DNA of 64,000 nt, from positions 9,274,001-9,338,000 of the forward strand of contig JAEMBT020000002.1 in assembly GCA_018873245.2 (NCBI GenBank). The letters are read 5' to 3'. Made by a program: the position numbers and the translations under genes. This DNA comes from Archegozetes longisetosus (taxonomy: Eukaryota > Arthropoda > Arachnida > Sarcoptiformes > Trhypochthoniidae). The notes beneath the pieces were generated by a model. It saw only the letters and a list, made by a program, of their open reading frames with translations. It ran no database searches and was not told where the DNA came from. Positions 11,096 through 23,400 of this stretch are shown here, piece by piece. The first letter of the stretch is position 1, and every line of letters begins with the position of its first letter.

Positions 11096-13166
11096 GGTCA
11101 ACAATTTAAAGCAGAAATTAGTCATGAGAGATAAAGTTTTTCTGTTTGCATCCCTATCATAAAACGAGTTGACTACTTTATACTTAAATAAGAGGGCATT
11201 AATGGAAAATGTACTTTATATCAGTTCATAAACAAAATTACAAAGTGTTTGTAAAGTACATATTATTTGAATTTATAGTAAATGCTGACACTTGTCCGCC
11301 GTTATTCTCCAAAGAGAGCCTAACACTTTAAATCATAAATTAATGAACTTTTCTTTTAAGCTCTTAGTTGGAGGATTTTCTCAAATACTTCTTCAAAAGC
11401 TATCCGACATTACTTATAAGATTTTAATTCAAAAACTTTTTAATAATAAAAGTACGTTCAACTGTTGTAGACACCGTTTTTGTTGTTATTCATTCTTATC
11501 TTAGACTTATGTTTTAATAAAAGTTTAAATTGAGCATTTACTAATACTGTACTTTTCCGATAAAACCTTTAGAATGTACAAGTAAAAAGTTTTGATGTTC
11601 GATTGAGTTCGGTTTTAAATTATAGACCCAGTATACACTACTCTTAATAACTTGAAAAACGCTATTTGGTATCGAGTTGACCAACTTTCTTGATCTCAGA
11701 AACTAATATTTGCTACCAAGCTTAGTTAATGGCAACTTTCAGATCGGCGATGGTATTAAACTTTCTCCGATTCGCGTAAACTAATCGAACCAGTTGTCCC
11801 TAAACATTTTCTGATATTAAGATAAGATGAAAATGCAGGTCAATCAAAACATTAGTATTCTTAAACTGTAACTATTGTTTTGTTTAATTTATGTGCGAAT
11901 TGGAGAGTTATCTCCCTGTGAAATCCGGTTCTTACCACCAATTTTGCCACAAATATAAAAAATGTGTATTCAGAAGTTCAATATGTTTTCTAGATTTCAC
12001 TTTATCATTAGTCATAGCAATGTTTATCCTTTCATTGAATCTAACACCAGTCTAGACTGTAACAGAACCATCACCACAAGCTCTCTTTGAATAGTACTGT
12101 TCTTCAGTACGAAAGTCTTGCTAATAGTACAGATAACCGTCTGGGACCGACAAAACTGATTGAATCTGATCGAAGCAATGAACTTAATCTGACCGATATA
12201 GAAATATATTTATTTATAACAGATTTGAATCTGACCTAATATGAATGAAACAAAAGATTTTATTCTCTAATAGATATGTTTAAATATATAATAAAGATAT
12301 CAACTTTCAGATATTTATTAACTTATATACTATAGACTACCATGACTAGAAATAAATAGGAACTTGTCTCATCACGTCAAGTTTTACTATTTTTCTTGTT
12401 TGTTTACAAAGTTATATGTCTATTCGAATTACTAAAGACCTTGTCTCGCGTTTCTATATGAAAGAGTTTGATAAAATAAAATCATTATCCTTCCTACAAC
12501 TGGAATAATCAACGCTAGTGTTAGATCAGTTCGAGTTTTTTCATTTCTATTCAGTTTCTATTAACTTTTTTTGAGAATTTTTCATCTCTAATCGGTTCAC
12601 TTGGAAAATTTTCGGTTTCTATTGAACTATTTTTCGGAAAACTATATTTTTTAAAGGGCAAAAAATTTTACAATAATAAGTGAATGAATATTAATTACTA
12701 ATTGAACATTTTCACTTTGGCTAAAATCAGTATCACTTGAAATATTTTCAATTTCAGACATTTCTAATGAACATCACTTATATTCGTTCAGATTTTTAAA
12801 TTAATAATTGCAAATGACATAAATAATAGTTCAAGAAATTTTTTAAATGAAATTGTTTGAGCATTAAGGAATTACTAAAAAGTGTTGCAATAACTGACTT
12901 TGAATTCATCAAATGTTTATGTAATTTGACACTTAAAATAAATCATTGAATCCCTTTAATAAATATTGTGCTTTACAACAGTTTCATTAACTTTCTACAG
13001 ATCTCAATTATATTCTGAATTTTAGTTTCTATTCAGTTTCAGTTAATTGATCCAACTCTAGTCAACGCAAATCTTCTGTTATGCTTTCGCACTAAATCAG
13101 CGATAAGAATAAACTGTTTTCTCAAAAACAAAGCTATTGTCAATATCTTTTTAATAACACGATATA
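11096..13166. other. intergenic, upstream flank of the J-domain/nuclease gene
   Basis: Very AT-rich. Several short words recur in degenerate form between 12,500 and 13,050, notably variants of TTTCTATTCAGTTTCTATTAA. No gene, RNA or clear promoter element could be named. Confidence 0.4.
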
Positions 13167-16100
13167 ATGGACGAGAAGAAGGAGGACTTTTACAAGTTGT
13201 TAAATCTGAACAGAAACGCAACTCCAGATGATATTTCGAAGGCTTTTCGCCACAAGTCACGGGAATACCACCCGGACAAAAACATGAACTGTGAAGAGCT
13301 AATGATACAACTGACACGGGCCAAGATTACCTTGCTCGATCCCGAGAAACGGGCAAAATATGATGACGAATACGAAGGCGATGACGTTTTATCCGAAACA
13401 GAGAAACTCTTTCTGTCCACAGGGACCCGAATTTCAGAGCACCTCAAGAGAAAGTTATCACAGTGGGAGAAAGAGTTTGAGTATACTGGAATCGAGGACA
13501 ACTTCGATTCTCTTTCAGTTGAGCCTGATATTGTCAGATCTGTCGACAGCTTGCATGGAATCATTACCAACATATATAAGCTCGTTAACAACATACGGGA
13601 TTTAAATTTAGACCTACTGGACGAGAATGCACCAGAAATAAAAGAGAAACTGGAGTTGGCTTCATTCGACAACAACTATAAGAGACTAAATGATCTGTTA
13701 TATGGCGACAACCTCCGAGATTTGGCCTTTTTTATTAAACAGAGCCGCTGCAATAAAGCCATCGATCGATTGTATGAAAATTATACGAAGAAACGAAATA
13801 CCGAAGAGTACCCCAATAAGTTTAAGGCCACTCTTAAGCTACTTCAAGGATCGTCTCTTAAAGCGTGCGGCAAATACAAAGATTCGCTGAAACTCTACGA
13901 AGAAGCTCTACTTCTCTATCCTTCTGATGATATGTACTCTGCAATCAGTCTCTTATTAGATAGCAACTATGTGGAATCTGTGGCTCATAATTTGCTCAAG
14001 AATTTGAATTCAGCTCATAGCATTCCTGAGCAACACCAACACGTGGATAAACTCAAAGGGAATCCCAACATAAGAATGACAACCAGATATGAAAAGAGTG
14101 TCCTTAAAAACAATCAATTGAATCATTTTGAAAAGGCAATGCTTTATGTAGATCTCAGTATGGCTGCTATTAACAGTTCCGTTTTTGCGAACAATTACTT
14201 AATAGCAGCTACTTTTTTACTTCAGGAACTAGACACCGACTATTCTTTGGCCCGAAAGTACGCTCTCCGCAACCTTATCTTCGACTTAATAGTAAACGTT
14301 ATTTTTGTGGCCAAACACTTCGAGCAGCCAGTGACAATGCTATACTTTATGAAGTTTTCCTACATTTTGATGAGAAAGTGTCACCTTTATCTTCGAGAGG
14401 CGCTAAAGAACCGCCTTGAGAATAGGTTTAAACGCAAAATACCTCTCATCAGTGAACTTCATAAAGAAATGCTAATTACTGTTGAGAAAGAAATGATTCA
14501 TTTGGTTAAAGTAACTCCGTTCACTGACCTGGACCTAACCTTAAGCGCAGATTTGATTTACTTGGATGTCGTGAACCTGGAGTTTTTGCAAAACTACTAC
14601 CCAGAGAGAATAAAAGAGTTTAAAGATCATCCCTGGGCTCATTTATATCATTACTATCAGTTTGAGTTGACCTTGAAAACAAGTGACGAAGAGGATGTGC
14701 TACAAACTTACAGAGAGAACCTGATGAAAGTTTTACTGGACAGAAAGGGATGGACACAGAATGAGGTGGAGGGTTTGATGGGATGGGAGATGATTAACAG
14801 GGATAACGATGGCTGGTGGGACGTTAACAGGCCCTGGCTTAACATTAAGGGAGATAATTATTTCAGAGTTGCTGGAGTTGACGTCGACATAGAGAGTGGG
14901 TCTTTCCGCTTGCTTCTATGCAAATGTCCAGATGGTTGTGCAGGTATAAAGAGATGTTAAATTTAGTGTAATCATTGTATTTTTTCTTGAGGGCTCTTCG
15001 GGATGGATGATGTGGTCCACGCGCTATGGAATGAAGTCGGAAGCAGCTTCTTTACTCTGGATCAGGCTGACGTGGAATTATCTTCTCATCCGTTCCAAGA
15101 AATGAAATACGCTCCTCATCACCTCAAGCATACTGACTTTTTAGCGACTCTACTGCATGCAGATTATCTCCTGAAAATGTTTTCAATGGGAACCGAAGTC
15201 TCCGCGAAGAGTCCCTTTTTGTTCAGAGATTCAAGCGAAAGTCTCCTTTTACTTCCTGATCATTTGAGAGAAGCACTCAAACCTATTCACCAACGAAAAG
15301 ATGGACAAAAGTATGGAAAAGTTCACAGGTTTTGGATCGAATCGAAGGAATTAGTTTATTGCATGGAGGAGGTTGAAGATGGAGTCCTACGTTTTACGTT
15401 TGACGAAGTTCAAATGGTTGTTAAAAAGCATCTCATGAAATATAACTCTGAGGGTGTTTTGGTTGATGACGAGGACGATGAAGATACAGAGGATGAGGAA
15501 GATGATCATGAAGATATAGAACATGAGAAAGAGAATCATGAGGATAGTGATCTTAAGAAGCGCAAAAAGAAAACTAGTTCTGAGAAACAGTTTGCGAAAG
15601 ATTTCACCGAAAACTATGAGGAAATAGGAAAATACTTTCCTGTATTATTACGTTTACGAGAACTTCTCAAACTAGGAGCTGTTTCTACAATATTAAGGTC
15701 ATTATGCCGAAATAAGCAGGAAGCAATAAAGAAACTGCAGGCTGATAAAACGCTGATCACGAACGTCTTGCGGGAAATACGCCGAAAATTGAAATATCCT
15801 GTGAACACGAATTCCAAAGTAAACGAAATCTATAGAAAAATTCTCCGTGAGCAGGGAATTTCTGCAGATAGGGTCGCTGCCTCCGCTGAACGACAAGCAA
15901 AAAGGGACATAAGTGAACATCTAGACAAAGTTGATCAAGAAACCCTCGAGGCGGTAGCCAAATCTCTAAGAGAAGGCCTTGAGATTTCAGAGTACGTAGA
16001 TTCTAGTTATAATTCAACAGTCAAAGAATGGTTAGAAGCTTCTTCGGGTTGGTTTGGATACCTGTTCCGAATGGGGGAAAAGCAATTTAGGGATTATTTG

Positions 16101-16718
16101 GCCAATGTTATGATTCAAAAGTTGAGTCGGTTCGAGAGTACTCTCAAATCAATGGGCTTTAATATTGACGATGATAAAGAGATCAAATTGAATGACGGGA
16201 ATGACTGCGTTTGGGTTCCTTCTGCTTTCCGAAGAGAAAACAATATCCGAATTTATGGTGGAGTTAACCTTCAGCTCAGGATGACAAACAGAAGCAGTGG
16301 TAGTTCTGGAGGAGGGTCGGGCTCCGGCCCTACTAATGTCGACAGAAATAATCTGCGATATACTGGACCTTCTCACGTCTACTTGGTTCGCAGAGTGAGT
16401 GATGGTAGGTTAGGTTACATAGGCATAAGTTCTCAGGGATACTTGAAGAATAAAGCTCAGGTCTCTTGGAAACGTGATGAATTCAGTGTTTCAAAGCGAG
16501 GGCAGGTTACTGCTAATAAGCTTAAGAAAAGCACTGGGGATTTGTACGTGGCTGAAGTCGTGTATAAGTTCGACAACCGCCGTGAGGCGCTTGTTTGGGA
16601 AAAACGGCTTATTGAGAGGGTCAGAAATGCGGGTGGACCTGATGAACTGCCCCTGAATCGACGAATGGCTGACGCGGAGACCTTGCGAAAGACCGCAAAA
16701 CCAAAATATAAGAGTTAA
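13167..16718 (+). CDS. large J-domain / TPR-like / GIY-YIG nuclease-like fusion protein
   Basis: Two exons, 13167-14943 and 14992-16718, split by a 48-bp intron (donor GTATAAAG, acceptor TTTTTTCTTGAG); the phase matches exactly, giving 1,167 residues. Without splicing the two frames would read as separate genes 42 bp apart. Residues 1-70 are a J domain with the HPD triad at 35-37, so it should stimulate an Hsp70. Residues about 215-285 look like TPR repeats (GSSLKACGKYKDSLKLYEEALLLYP). A central region with conserved-looking blocks (GLMGWEMINRDNDGWWDVNR, HPFQEMKYAPHHLKHTDFL, HADYLLKMFS, HRFWIE) is followed by an acidic run (about 750-786) and an FTENYEEIGKYFPVLLRLRE block. A Ser/Gly linker leads to the C-terminal 119 residues. 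These show the GIY-YIG plan: HVYLVRR near 1054, YIGIS near 1068, a glutamate in WEKRLIERV near 1129 and an asparagine in LPLNRR near 1148. The domains follow from motifs; the overall function is unknown. GC content is visibly higher than in the flanks. AATAAA occurs at about 16,879. Confidence 0.8.
14944..14991 (+). other. 48-bp intron joining the J-domain and nuclease halves
   Basis: CAG|GTATAAAG marks the start and a T-rich tract ending CTTGAG marks the end. Splicing gives GCA G|GG CTC TTC GGG ATG, keeping the downstream frame open. The length suits this genome, where many introns are 45-70 bp. An in-frame stop inside the intron (TAA after AGATGT) would end the first half if it were retained. 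Confidence 0.75.
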
Positions 16719-17632
16719 CTCGATAAATTCATGAAGTTCTGAATTGAAAGCTGAATTTATAAGTTTGGCAGCGCGCTAAGCGTCCATTCAAATATATAAT
16801 TAACAGTTTTTAGCCTTTACTTTTGAAGGATTATTTTTATATTTTCCCTGTTCTGAAATTCTCATAATTCATCTTAAAAATAAATTATCAATATATGGTG
16901 GTTGTGTCAGTGCTCTCTATACGAAGCCAGCATTCCCAAACCTACGAAAAGAATGAGGGAAAGACAGTTGCAATTTTTATTTCATAGTAATAAGCAATCT
17001 CGGATAATAGTAGTCATATTTCGCTTTCGAGTTTGTCATTTCAATTGTATTTGAATTTCGCTTTTAGTATCTTCATTTGATTTTGATTGTATTTCGATCT
17101 TAATTTCTTACTAAATTATATGCATCATTTTGAATACAAAAATTAATAATTATTGTTAAAACATTTTTCAATACAGGCTTTTATAATGAAAAATATTTAG
17201 AAATTCAATGTTTTTAAACAATTTTAAAAAGTTGATTATTAAGATACTCAGCATTAGTTTTAAAAACAATCATTTCTAATTTTTTTCACTCAAAAGATTT
17301 CTGTATCCAATGCAAGCTTACAGTATTCAATTTTATTCGTTTCGATTCCACTTTTAAATAGATTTTACTGTTTTATTTCTAATTTTAGCATCTAAAAATT
17401 TTTAATTAATAGACAATAAACTATTATAATATTAATTTATTAATAATTCACTGAAAAAGTATTTGCTAAAAAAAGTTTCACTGAAAAAATCTTGCTAAAA
17501 TTGTATTCATTAAAACGTATTCACTAAAAAAAATTTTCAATGATTTGGCTTGATACGATCACGTGAGACTTGATTCTTAGTGATTTTCATCTAAAAAGGA
17601 ACCTTGAAACTGGAAAAACATGACAATATATA
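16719..17632. other. non-coding, 3' flank of the J-domain gene
   Basis: Contains the probable polyadenylation signal near 16,879. Beyond about 17,430 it has loosely repeated CACTGAAAAA / GCTAAAA words. No gene seen. Confidence 0.4.
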
Positions 17633-18133
17633 CAGGGATGCACGAAATGTTTTTGACGGGTCACAGCAAAAGACTGCAAATGGTAAAAAGTCGGAATAAA
17701 AGTTCTTTGATCATTATTTTAAACGGAAATAATGTACATAAATTTAATAACTCGTGCTTCCCGATGGAAGCTAAAACGGTTTAAATACGTTTAGGATAAG
17801 AGTAAAGTTCTAAAACAATACAGTACGATTTTCTAAACCTGTGAGTATTCAAAATATTAAACACCAAGATACGAATCAAAACAAAGAAAACATGTCAATA
17901 AGCAATCACGTGATGTGTCAGTCTAAAAACAATGCTTCTTCGCCTTAGAAACTGCACTCTATATAAATATAGAAACTAATTTCGTCTATTTCAAGCGCAT
18001 AATTTAACTTTTTAATTGGTCAGAAATAGACCTCAATTTCGTTTCAAATAAGTATTGTAATAATGGTTTCCCATGCTTCTATCATTTGTGGTTTTTATTG
18101 TAACCCCTGTCAAAAACCTTTCGTGTATCCCTA
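17633..18133. mobile_element. non-autonomous inverted-repeat DNA transposon (MITE), second family
   Basis: The left end reads CAGGGATGCACGAAATGTTT. The reverse complement of the right end reads TAGGGATACACGAAAGGTTT. The match continues through TTGACGGG / TTGACAGGGG and, more weakly, for roughly another 70 bp inwards, giving long inverted arms. The element is about 500 bp with no transposase frame. Ends of the CAGGGATGC type are common in hAT-derived MITEs. No clear 8-bp flanking duplication is visible, so this is an old copy. Confidence 0.7.
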
Positions 18134-18360
18134 ATGCTAATTGTGAGGTGATTTCTATGAAACTTGAGTAGAAGTTGCACTATTATCTGTTCAAAAGTTA
18201 GACTGACCACTGTTCACTCACTACAACTGACTACTGACCATTATGACGTGAATATCAAAATGAAGGATACTCAAAGACAAATCAGATAATGAAGAAACCG
18301 AACCTTAATCTGTTTCCATTCTGAAGATATGAATTTTTGAAGATGTCAATTTTTCAGTTG

Positions 18361-18755
18361 TAACTCAGTACCATATTGTCCCAGTATTTTCTTTAAACTT
18401 TTAGATGATTCTTATTATTTTTGCGAGTTTTTTTCGATTTAGTTTATGCGAATTTTAGAAGGCGAGAATGAGGTACCAGAATAGCAATAGTAAATTATGA
18501 TTGTTCTAGGTGACTTTCTGTAGTACCTTAGCTTGAATTCGGTATGAAATAATATGAAAAGTTCGTTATTTAGTGTGTAATAGTTTTAGAATGCTGATTG
18601 AAGTACATGTCGTACTGTCCCATCCTCTTTATTTATTTTTATCTTCACATCTTTTTGTGAGTCTTTCGATTATCTGATGGAAATTCTGTTTTTCTAAAAT
18701 ATGAAGTACTATACGTACGACTCGTAGTGTCGTACTGTCCCAACCTCGCCATATA
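18361..18755. repeat. dispersed repeat, copy B
   Basis: Homologous to copy A (10562-11095), same orientation. It carries internal repeats of a GTACTGTCCCA-like word at about 18368-18383, 18609-18622 and 18730-18743. The first 70 bp (18361-18430) also resemble the right block of copy A, so this copy may be a partial duplication. The end reads GTCGTACTGTCCCAACCTCG. No clear inverted termini and no coding frame. Confidence 0.6.
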
Positions 18756-20408
18756 TACACTACTATTAGGCAGAATGGAGATGCAACAAAATATTAGTTT
18801 AATTCTTAAAGTTTTGAAATAAGTATTATGTATAACTTATTTATTATTATAAATTCATCTATAATTTTGCTTCTACCTTTGAAACGGTATTCAATATATA
18901 GTGCGCATTTTTCTGATGTTTATGATCAAACATATCTATATGTATATCTGTATTCTGTAAAAATACCAATTTTCAACTGATTTTTTCAATTGATTTTCCC
19001 TTAATAAGTAAAAACACGTTTATCTATAATTGTTCTCTGGTCTGTAATTATAACTAACCCTACTTAACTCTTGGAAAGGCCATATAGATAGATGTAACAT
19101 GGTAACATGAAATTCTGATACAAGTATAGGGGCTTAAGTTAAGATTAATTATCTCTGCGATTAAGTCATATAAAGATTCATCTAATATAATGATAATAAA
19201 GTGAGATTTATAGCGAAACACTCATATAATTGAGTTTATTCAAATATTACTTACATTATGTGAGAGCTTAAGCCTAACAAAAAAATGTATGGTTTACTTT
19301 AAAATAACTCATATTTATGAATAGGTTTCCAAGTGATAGAAGGAATGCTAGTATTTTTCTTATACTCAAATTGACTATATTTTTTCGACTATCGATTCAA
19401 AGATTAAGTAAGAGCTTTTATTCATTCAAAATTTTACAATTGAGAATATCCGTGAAGAAAAAGTAACAGGAGTGTACTTCAACTCATATGAATGCATGTC
19501 CAGAGTGTAGAATGAAGATTTTAAAAATGATAAAATTATTTCACTCATACTCTAGGCAAAGAATCATATGAGTTAAAGCACACTTTGGTCTGTACAATGT
19601 CTGATATGATAGAGATTTACAAAGAATATTTGGCTAAATTAGTGTATCATAAAACTTATGAGTATAAATTAGATTAGATTATTTTGCATATTTTTCAAAT
19701 ATTTATCAAATTATTCAAATAAGTAGTCGATAAAAAATGAGATGACTTTATACAAAACTTTTATTTAATTAATCATGATATGCGTGTTTAACCAAAAATG
19801 ATTTGTCACATTGATCGCGTGTTAAAATATTTGATATGATTTCGATTCAATGAATCAAAATTTTCTAAATGAATCCATTTTTCAACAATAAGTTTTTCGC
19901 AACTCACTTTTTAGTCGAGTTTTAATGAAGAAAATCATTCAGTACTGAACAAGTCAGACCTTATAACTTAAACAAAATATCAGATAATGTGTTCATTCTG
20001 AACGGCATTACGAGAAAATGACTTTCGACACAAAATAGATGCAAATAGGAATACTTGAATCAAGTTTAAAAAATTATTGGAGTTCAGTAACTATAGAGAC
20101 AAAAGTATTTTCTCATTAATGCATATATACATCAGACTTCTCTTTCATTTACTCTAATTCTTTCCTTTTGGGGAATATTTTTCAAAATATTCTTCGAAAC
20201 AATTCTGAAGAGTGCTCTTCAGAACATCCAAGTTTAGTGTTGATGAGTTTTCAGGACAGAGGCATTATTGCGTTGGCATCAATATCAACAATGGTTAAAA
20301 TCTCTTATTATTTCTAATCAACATCACAATTAGTACTTTAAATGATTTTTAACAAAACTGTCTTCAACACAGTCTCATTTGAAATGAGAAAAACTGAAAA
20401 TTTACGAA
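18756..20408. other. intergenic, no gene seen
   Basis: AT-rich 3' flank of the LRR gene. No open frame or RNA could be supported. Confidence 0.4.
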
Positions 20409-23400
20409 TCATCTCATGAAATAAAAAACAAATGTTAACAGTAGTGAAAATGGTACCAATGGCAAACTGATTGTTAGTGGTATTAGAGCTGAGCTGGTGC
20501 AACTCAGATATTCGTAAGGGATTTCAGAGATAGGCATCTTTCGAAGTAGAGGCGGAGAATTACATTTTGTCTCTTTAGGTAGACTGACGGCATTGGCTCC
20601 TTTGCCCTTTTTAACCCACTCTCTGAACCAGGCGATTCCGCAGTCACAGACAAAAGGATTATCTGACAATATAAAACATTTTTTCAAATTTTAAACTTTT
20701 AAACATTTCTTAAACTTCAGACTTTAAAATACAAATGTTGTACTATTCAAACTCTCAAATTAAGTTTTTAAGATCTTAATCACTAGGGATCACGTTTGAA
20801 TCAACTGAAGTGAGATTTGGAAATTTCTTATGGAAGAGCTAAGGATTTTTAACTTGTTATCACTAATACTTGTCTTTTATAGTCTTATGTTATGACAGAA
20901 GTCTTGTTTAATTGATGCGCGAAAATTGTTTTTGATCTCTCTAAAGCTGTTGAGCCGTTTTGTATGTTGAGTGTGTCTCTCAAACAAACGATTCTTTAAA
21001 CTAATGAACAAAGAATAACGACTTCAATTTATATAGGAAGATGTTTCAGGTTAACACCATGTAAGTTAGTATAACACCAATTCGAACCTATCTTCAGATC
21101 ATATTTCACCGACAACTCAACTGTAAAGCTTGAAAAACTTAAGTTCAAGTGAGGCTCAAACTTTTAGGTTTTCAAGTTATTTAATTAGTCGAACAAAAAT
21201 AAAATATAAAGCACTGAGAGACAATTAATGCGATCGATACATTAGTTTAGAATTTTGGCATCAAATTGCTTTTAAATATTCACTTATATTAAGGAATAGT
21301 CAGAGCCTAAAATAAAAGCTAGAAAAGAGTCGGCGAAGAACTGATAGAATCTATAGGAATTGATGCGTAATTTTGAAAATGTTTATTGCTCAGCTTCAAC
21401 AAAAAATAAGCATTTGCAAATTGAAGATAAGCAGTTTTAAATTAGATTACATTCGATGAAAAAATATGCATTTTTGGTGTTCAACTATTTCTATTCTCAT
21501 GAAATAATCGAATTTAATCCTACAATATTTATAATAAAAATCATGTTTAAATCAATTAAAAAAGAGCTTCTCAAACCTCAATTCTAGACTTGAAAGAAGT
21601 AGTGAATAAGTAGTAAAAAGAATGGTGTTCTTACTACTAGAATAAGAAACTCTATTCCAAGTTAGTATTGGAGTAGGAATCGAATAGTGACTTGTTTTCA
21701 TTGAGGAAATTAATTTGATCAACTATTTAGCTGTTGAATAGATATTTGGTTTTCTCTCTTTCATATACTAATAATTCACTTAAGATAAAGTTAGGAATAG
21801 TATATACGACTGAATAGCCTTATACAGTATATGACTGAATAGCTGTATATATGATTGAATAGCTGTATGTGTGCCTGAATAGCAGTACATTCGCAACAAC
21901 TAGAATAATAACTTATATTAAGTTATGCAGTATAGGATTCCTTTTACTACTGCTAAATAATAAGTATTGACAAAAAAGATCGATACCATGTGCGTCTAGA
22001 ACTGACACCGAGTCAAGTAATGGTGAAAATATTTCGAATGAGATTGTCCTTAATTTGTTTGAATGAATATAAAGCCACTCCAATGACACCAAGTTTTCCA
22101 AAGCTCCCAATTCGATAGTTTCAATACTAGAACATAAATTCATACATAACTAATAGTTTTGTCAGTAAAGCTACTTTGTTCTAAGGAATTGATTCTGAAA
22201 CTGAGTCAAACCAAAAAATAAATTTCGAAGATCACTAAAAGCATCAAAGTTGAAATGGAAAAAGAGCAAGACTAAACGCACGCATTCAAAAGATAACTAT
22301 AGTGTATACTTGGGCTCAGTTTTATAAACTCGCATTATTGTATTCCTTATTATTTAGGTCTTAGGTAATGTGAGGTCAAATTTATTTTTCGTATGATTAA
22401 ACTATAAATGATCACAACAATTTGATGCTTTAGAGGAGTTATTAGTTTGAAAAGTGATTAATTCGTATAATAAAAGTCGTATTCGTTTGCATTTATACAC
22501 TAATTGGGTATAAAACAGTGATAAGTAAAGAGCAAATATAGTTGATTAACAAACAAAACTAATAAAGTTGGCAATTTTGGGATTTAATTGATTTTTTGAG
22601 AGTAGTATTTTATAATGATTTTAGGTTAAAGCGGATCTATTTTTGCTTAGAGCGAATCAACCGATAAAATGTTTATATGGTATACTAAAATAGGATAGTT
22701 TTATAGCATAGCTTTATAGCGCGGCTTCAGAGCATAGTTTTTACAGATATAAAAAAAGAAGCATAAATTATAGTTTCCATTTGCTTGTCACCTAATATTT
22801 TCAATCGAAATGTTTACAATTTTCAGATGTAGTCAAATATTCGGTGTTGTGTTGCATTCGGGCTCGTAAAAGATTCGATCTGGTAAAATATGAAGACTTA
22901 CTTATTTTTTTGAAGATAAATGAACTTCAGATTGTTTCCGAATTGTTTAAGAGCGTTCTCGTGAATAACAGTTATATTATTGCCTCTTAAATCAAGTTGT
23001 CTTAGTTTGGTCAAATTCCTAAGAGAAGAAGAAGGGATTTCTTCTAAACGATTTTCTCCCAACTTTAACCATTCGAGCGAGTCTGCAAATGTAAAATCCA
23101 AATCTCCTATCAATCCAACACAAACCTTATCATTTATGCAAACCCTCTATTCCTTTAAAAGCATTCATATGTATTTTAGAGATTGAATTGCTCTCCAAAT
23201 CGAGTGAGTTTAATACTAAAAAGTTTGAAAATGCATTCTCTCGAAGTTCTTCCAGTGAATTGACGGCTAAATTCAGAACGTCTAGACTTTGAGCTGCAGC
23301 AATACCGTCCAATTCGTGAGGCATTATTGCACTTATTTTATTTTCATGCAATTGTAGTCTCTATAAAAATAATTATTCGTTTCAACTATTGTAGTGATTT

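Noticed and set aside
13167-16718. Reading the J-domain and nuclease frames as a two-gene bacterial operon or contamination
   Set aside because: The spacer is a good in-frame intron, and the flanks are typical AT-rich host sequence with eukaryotic repeats.
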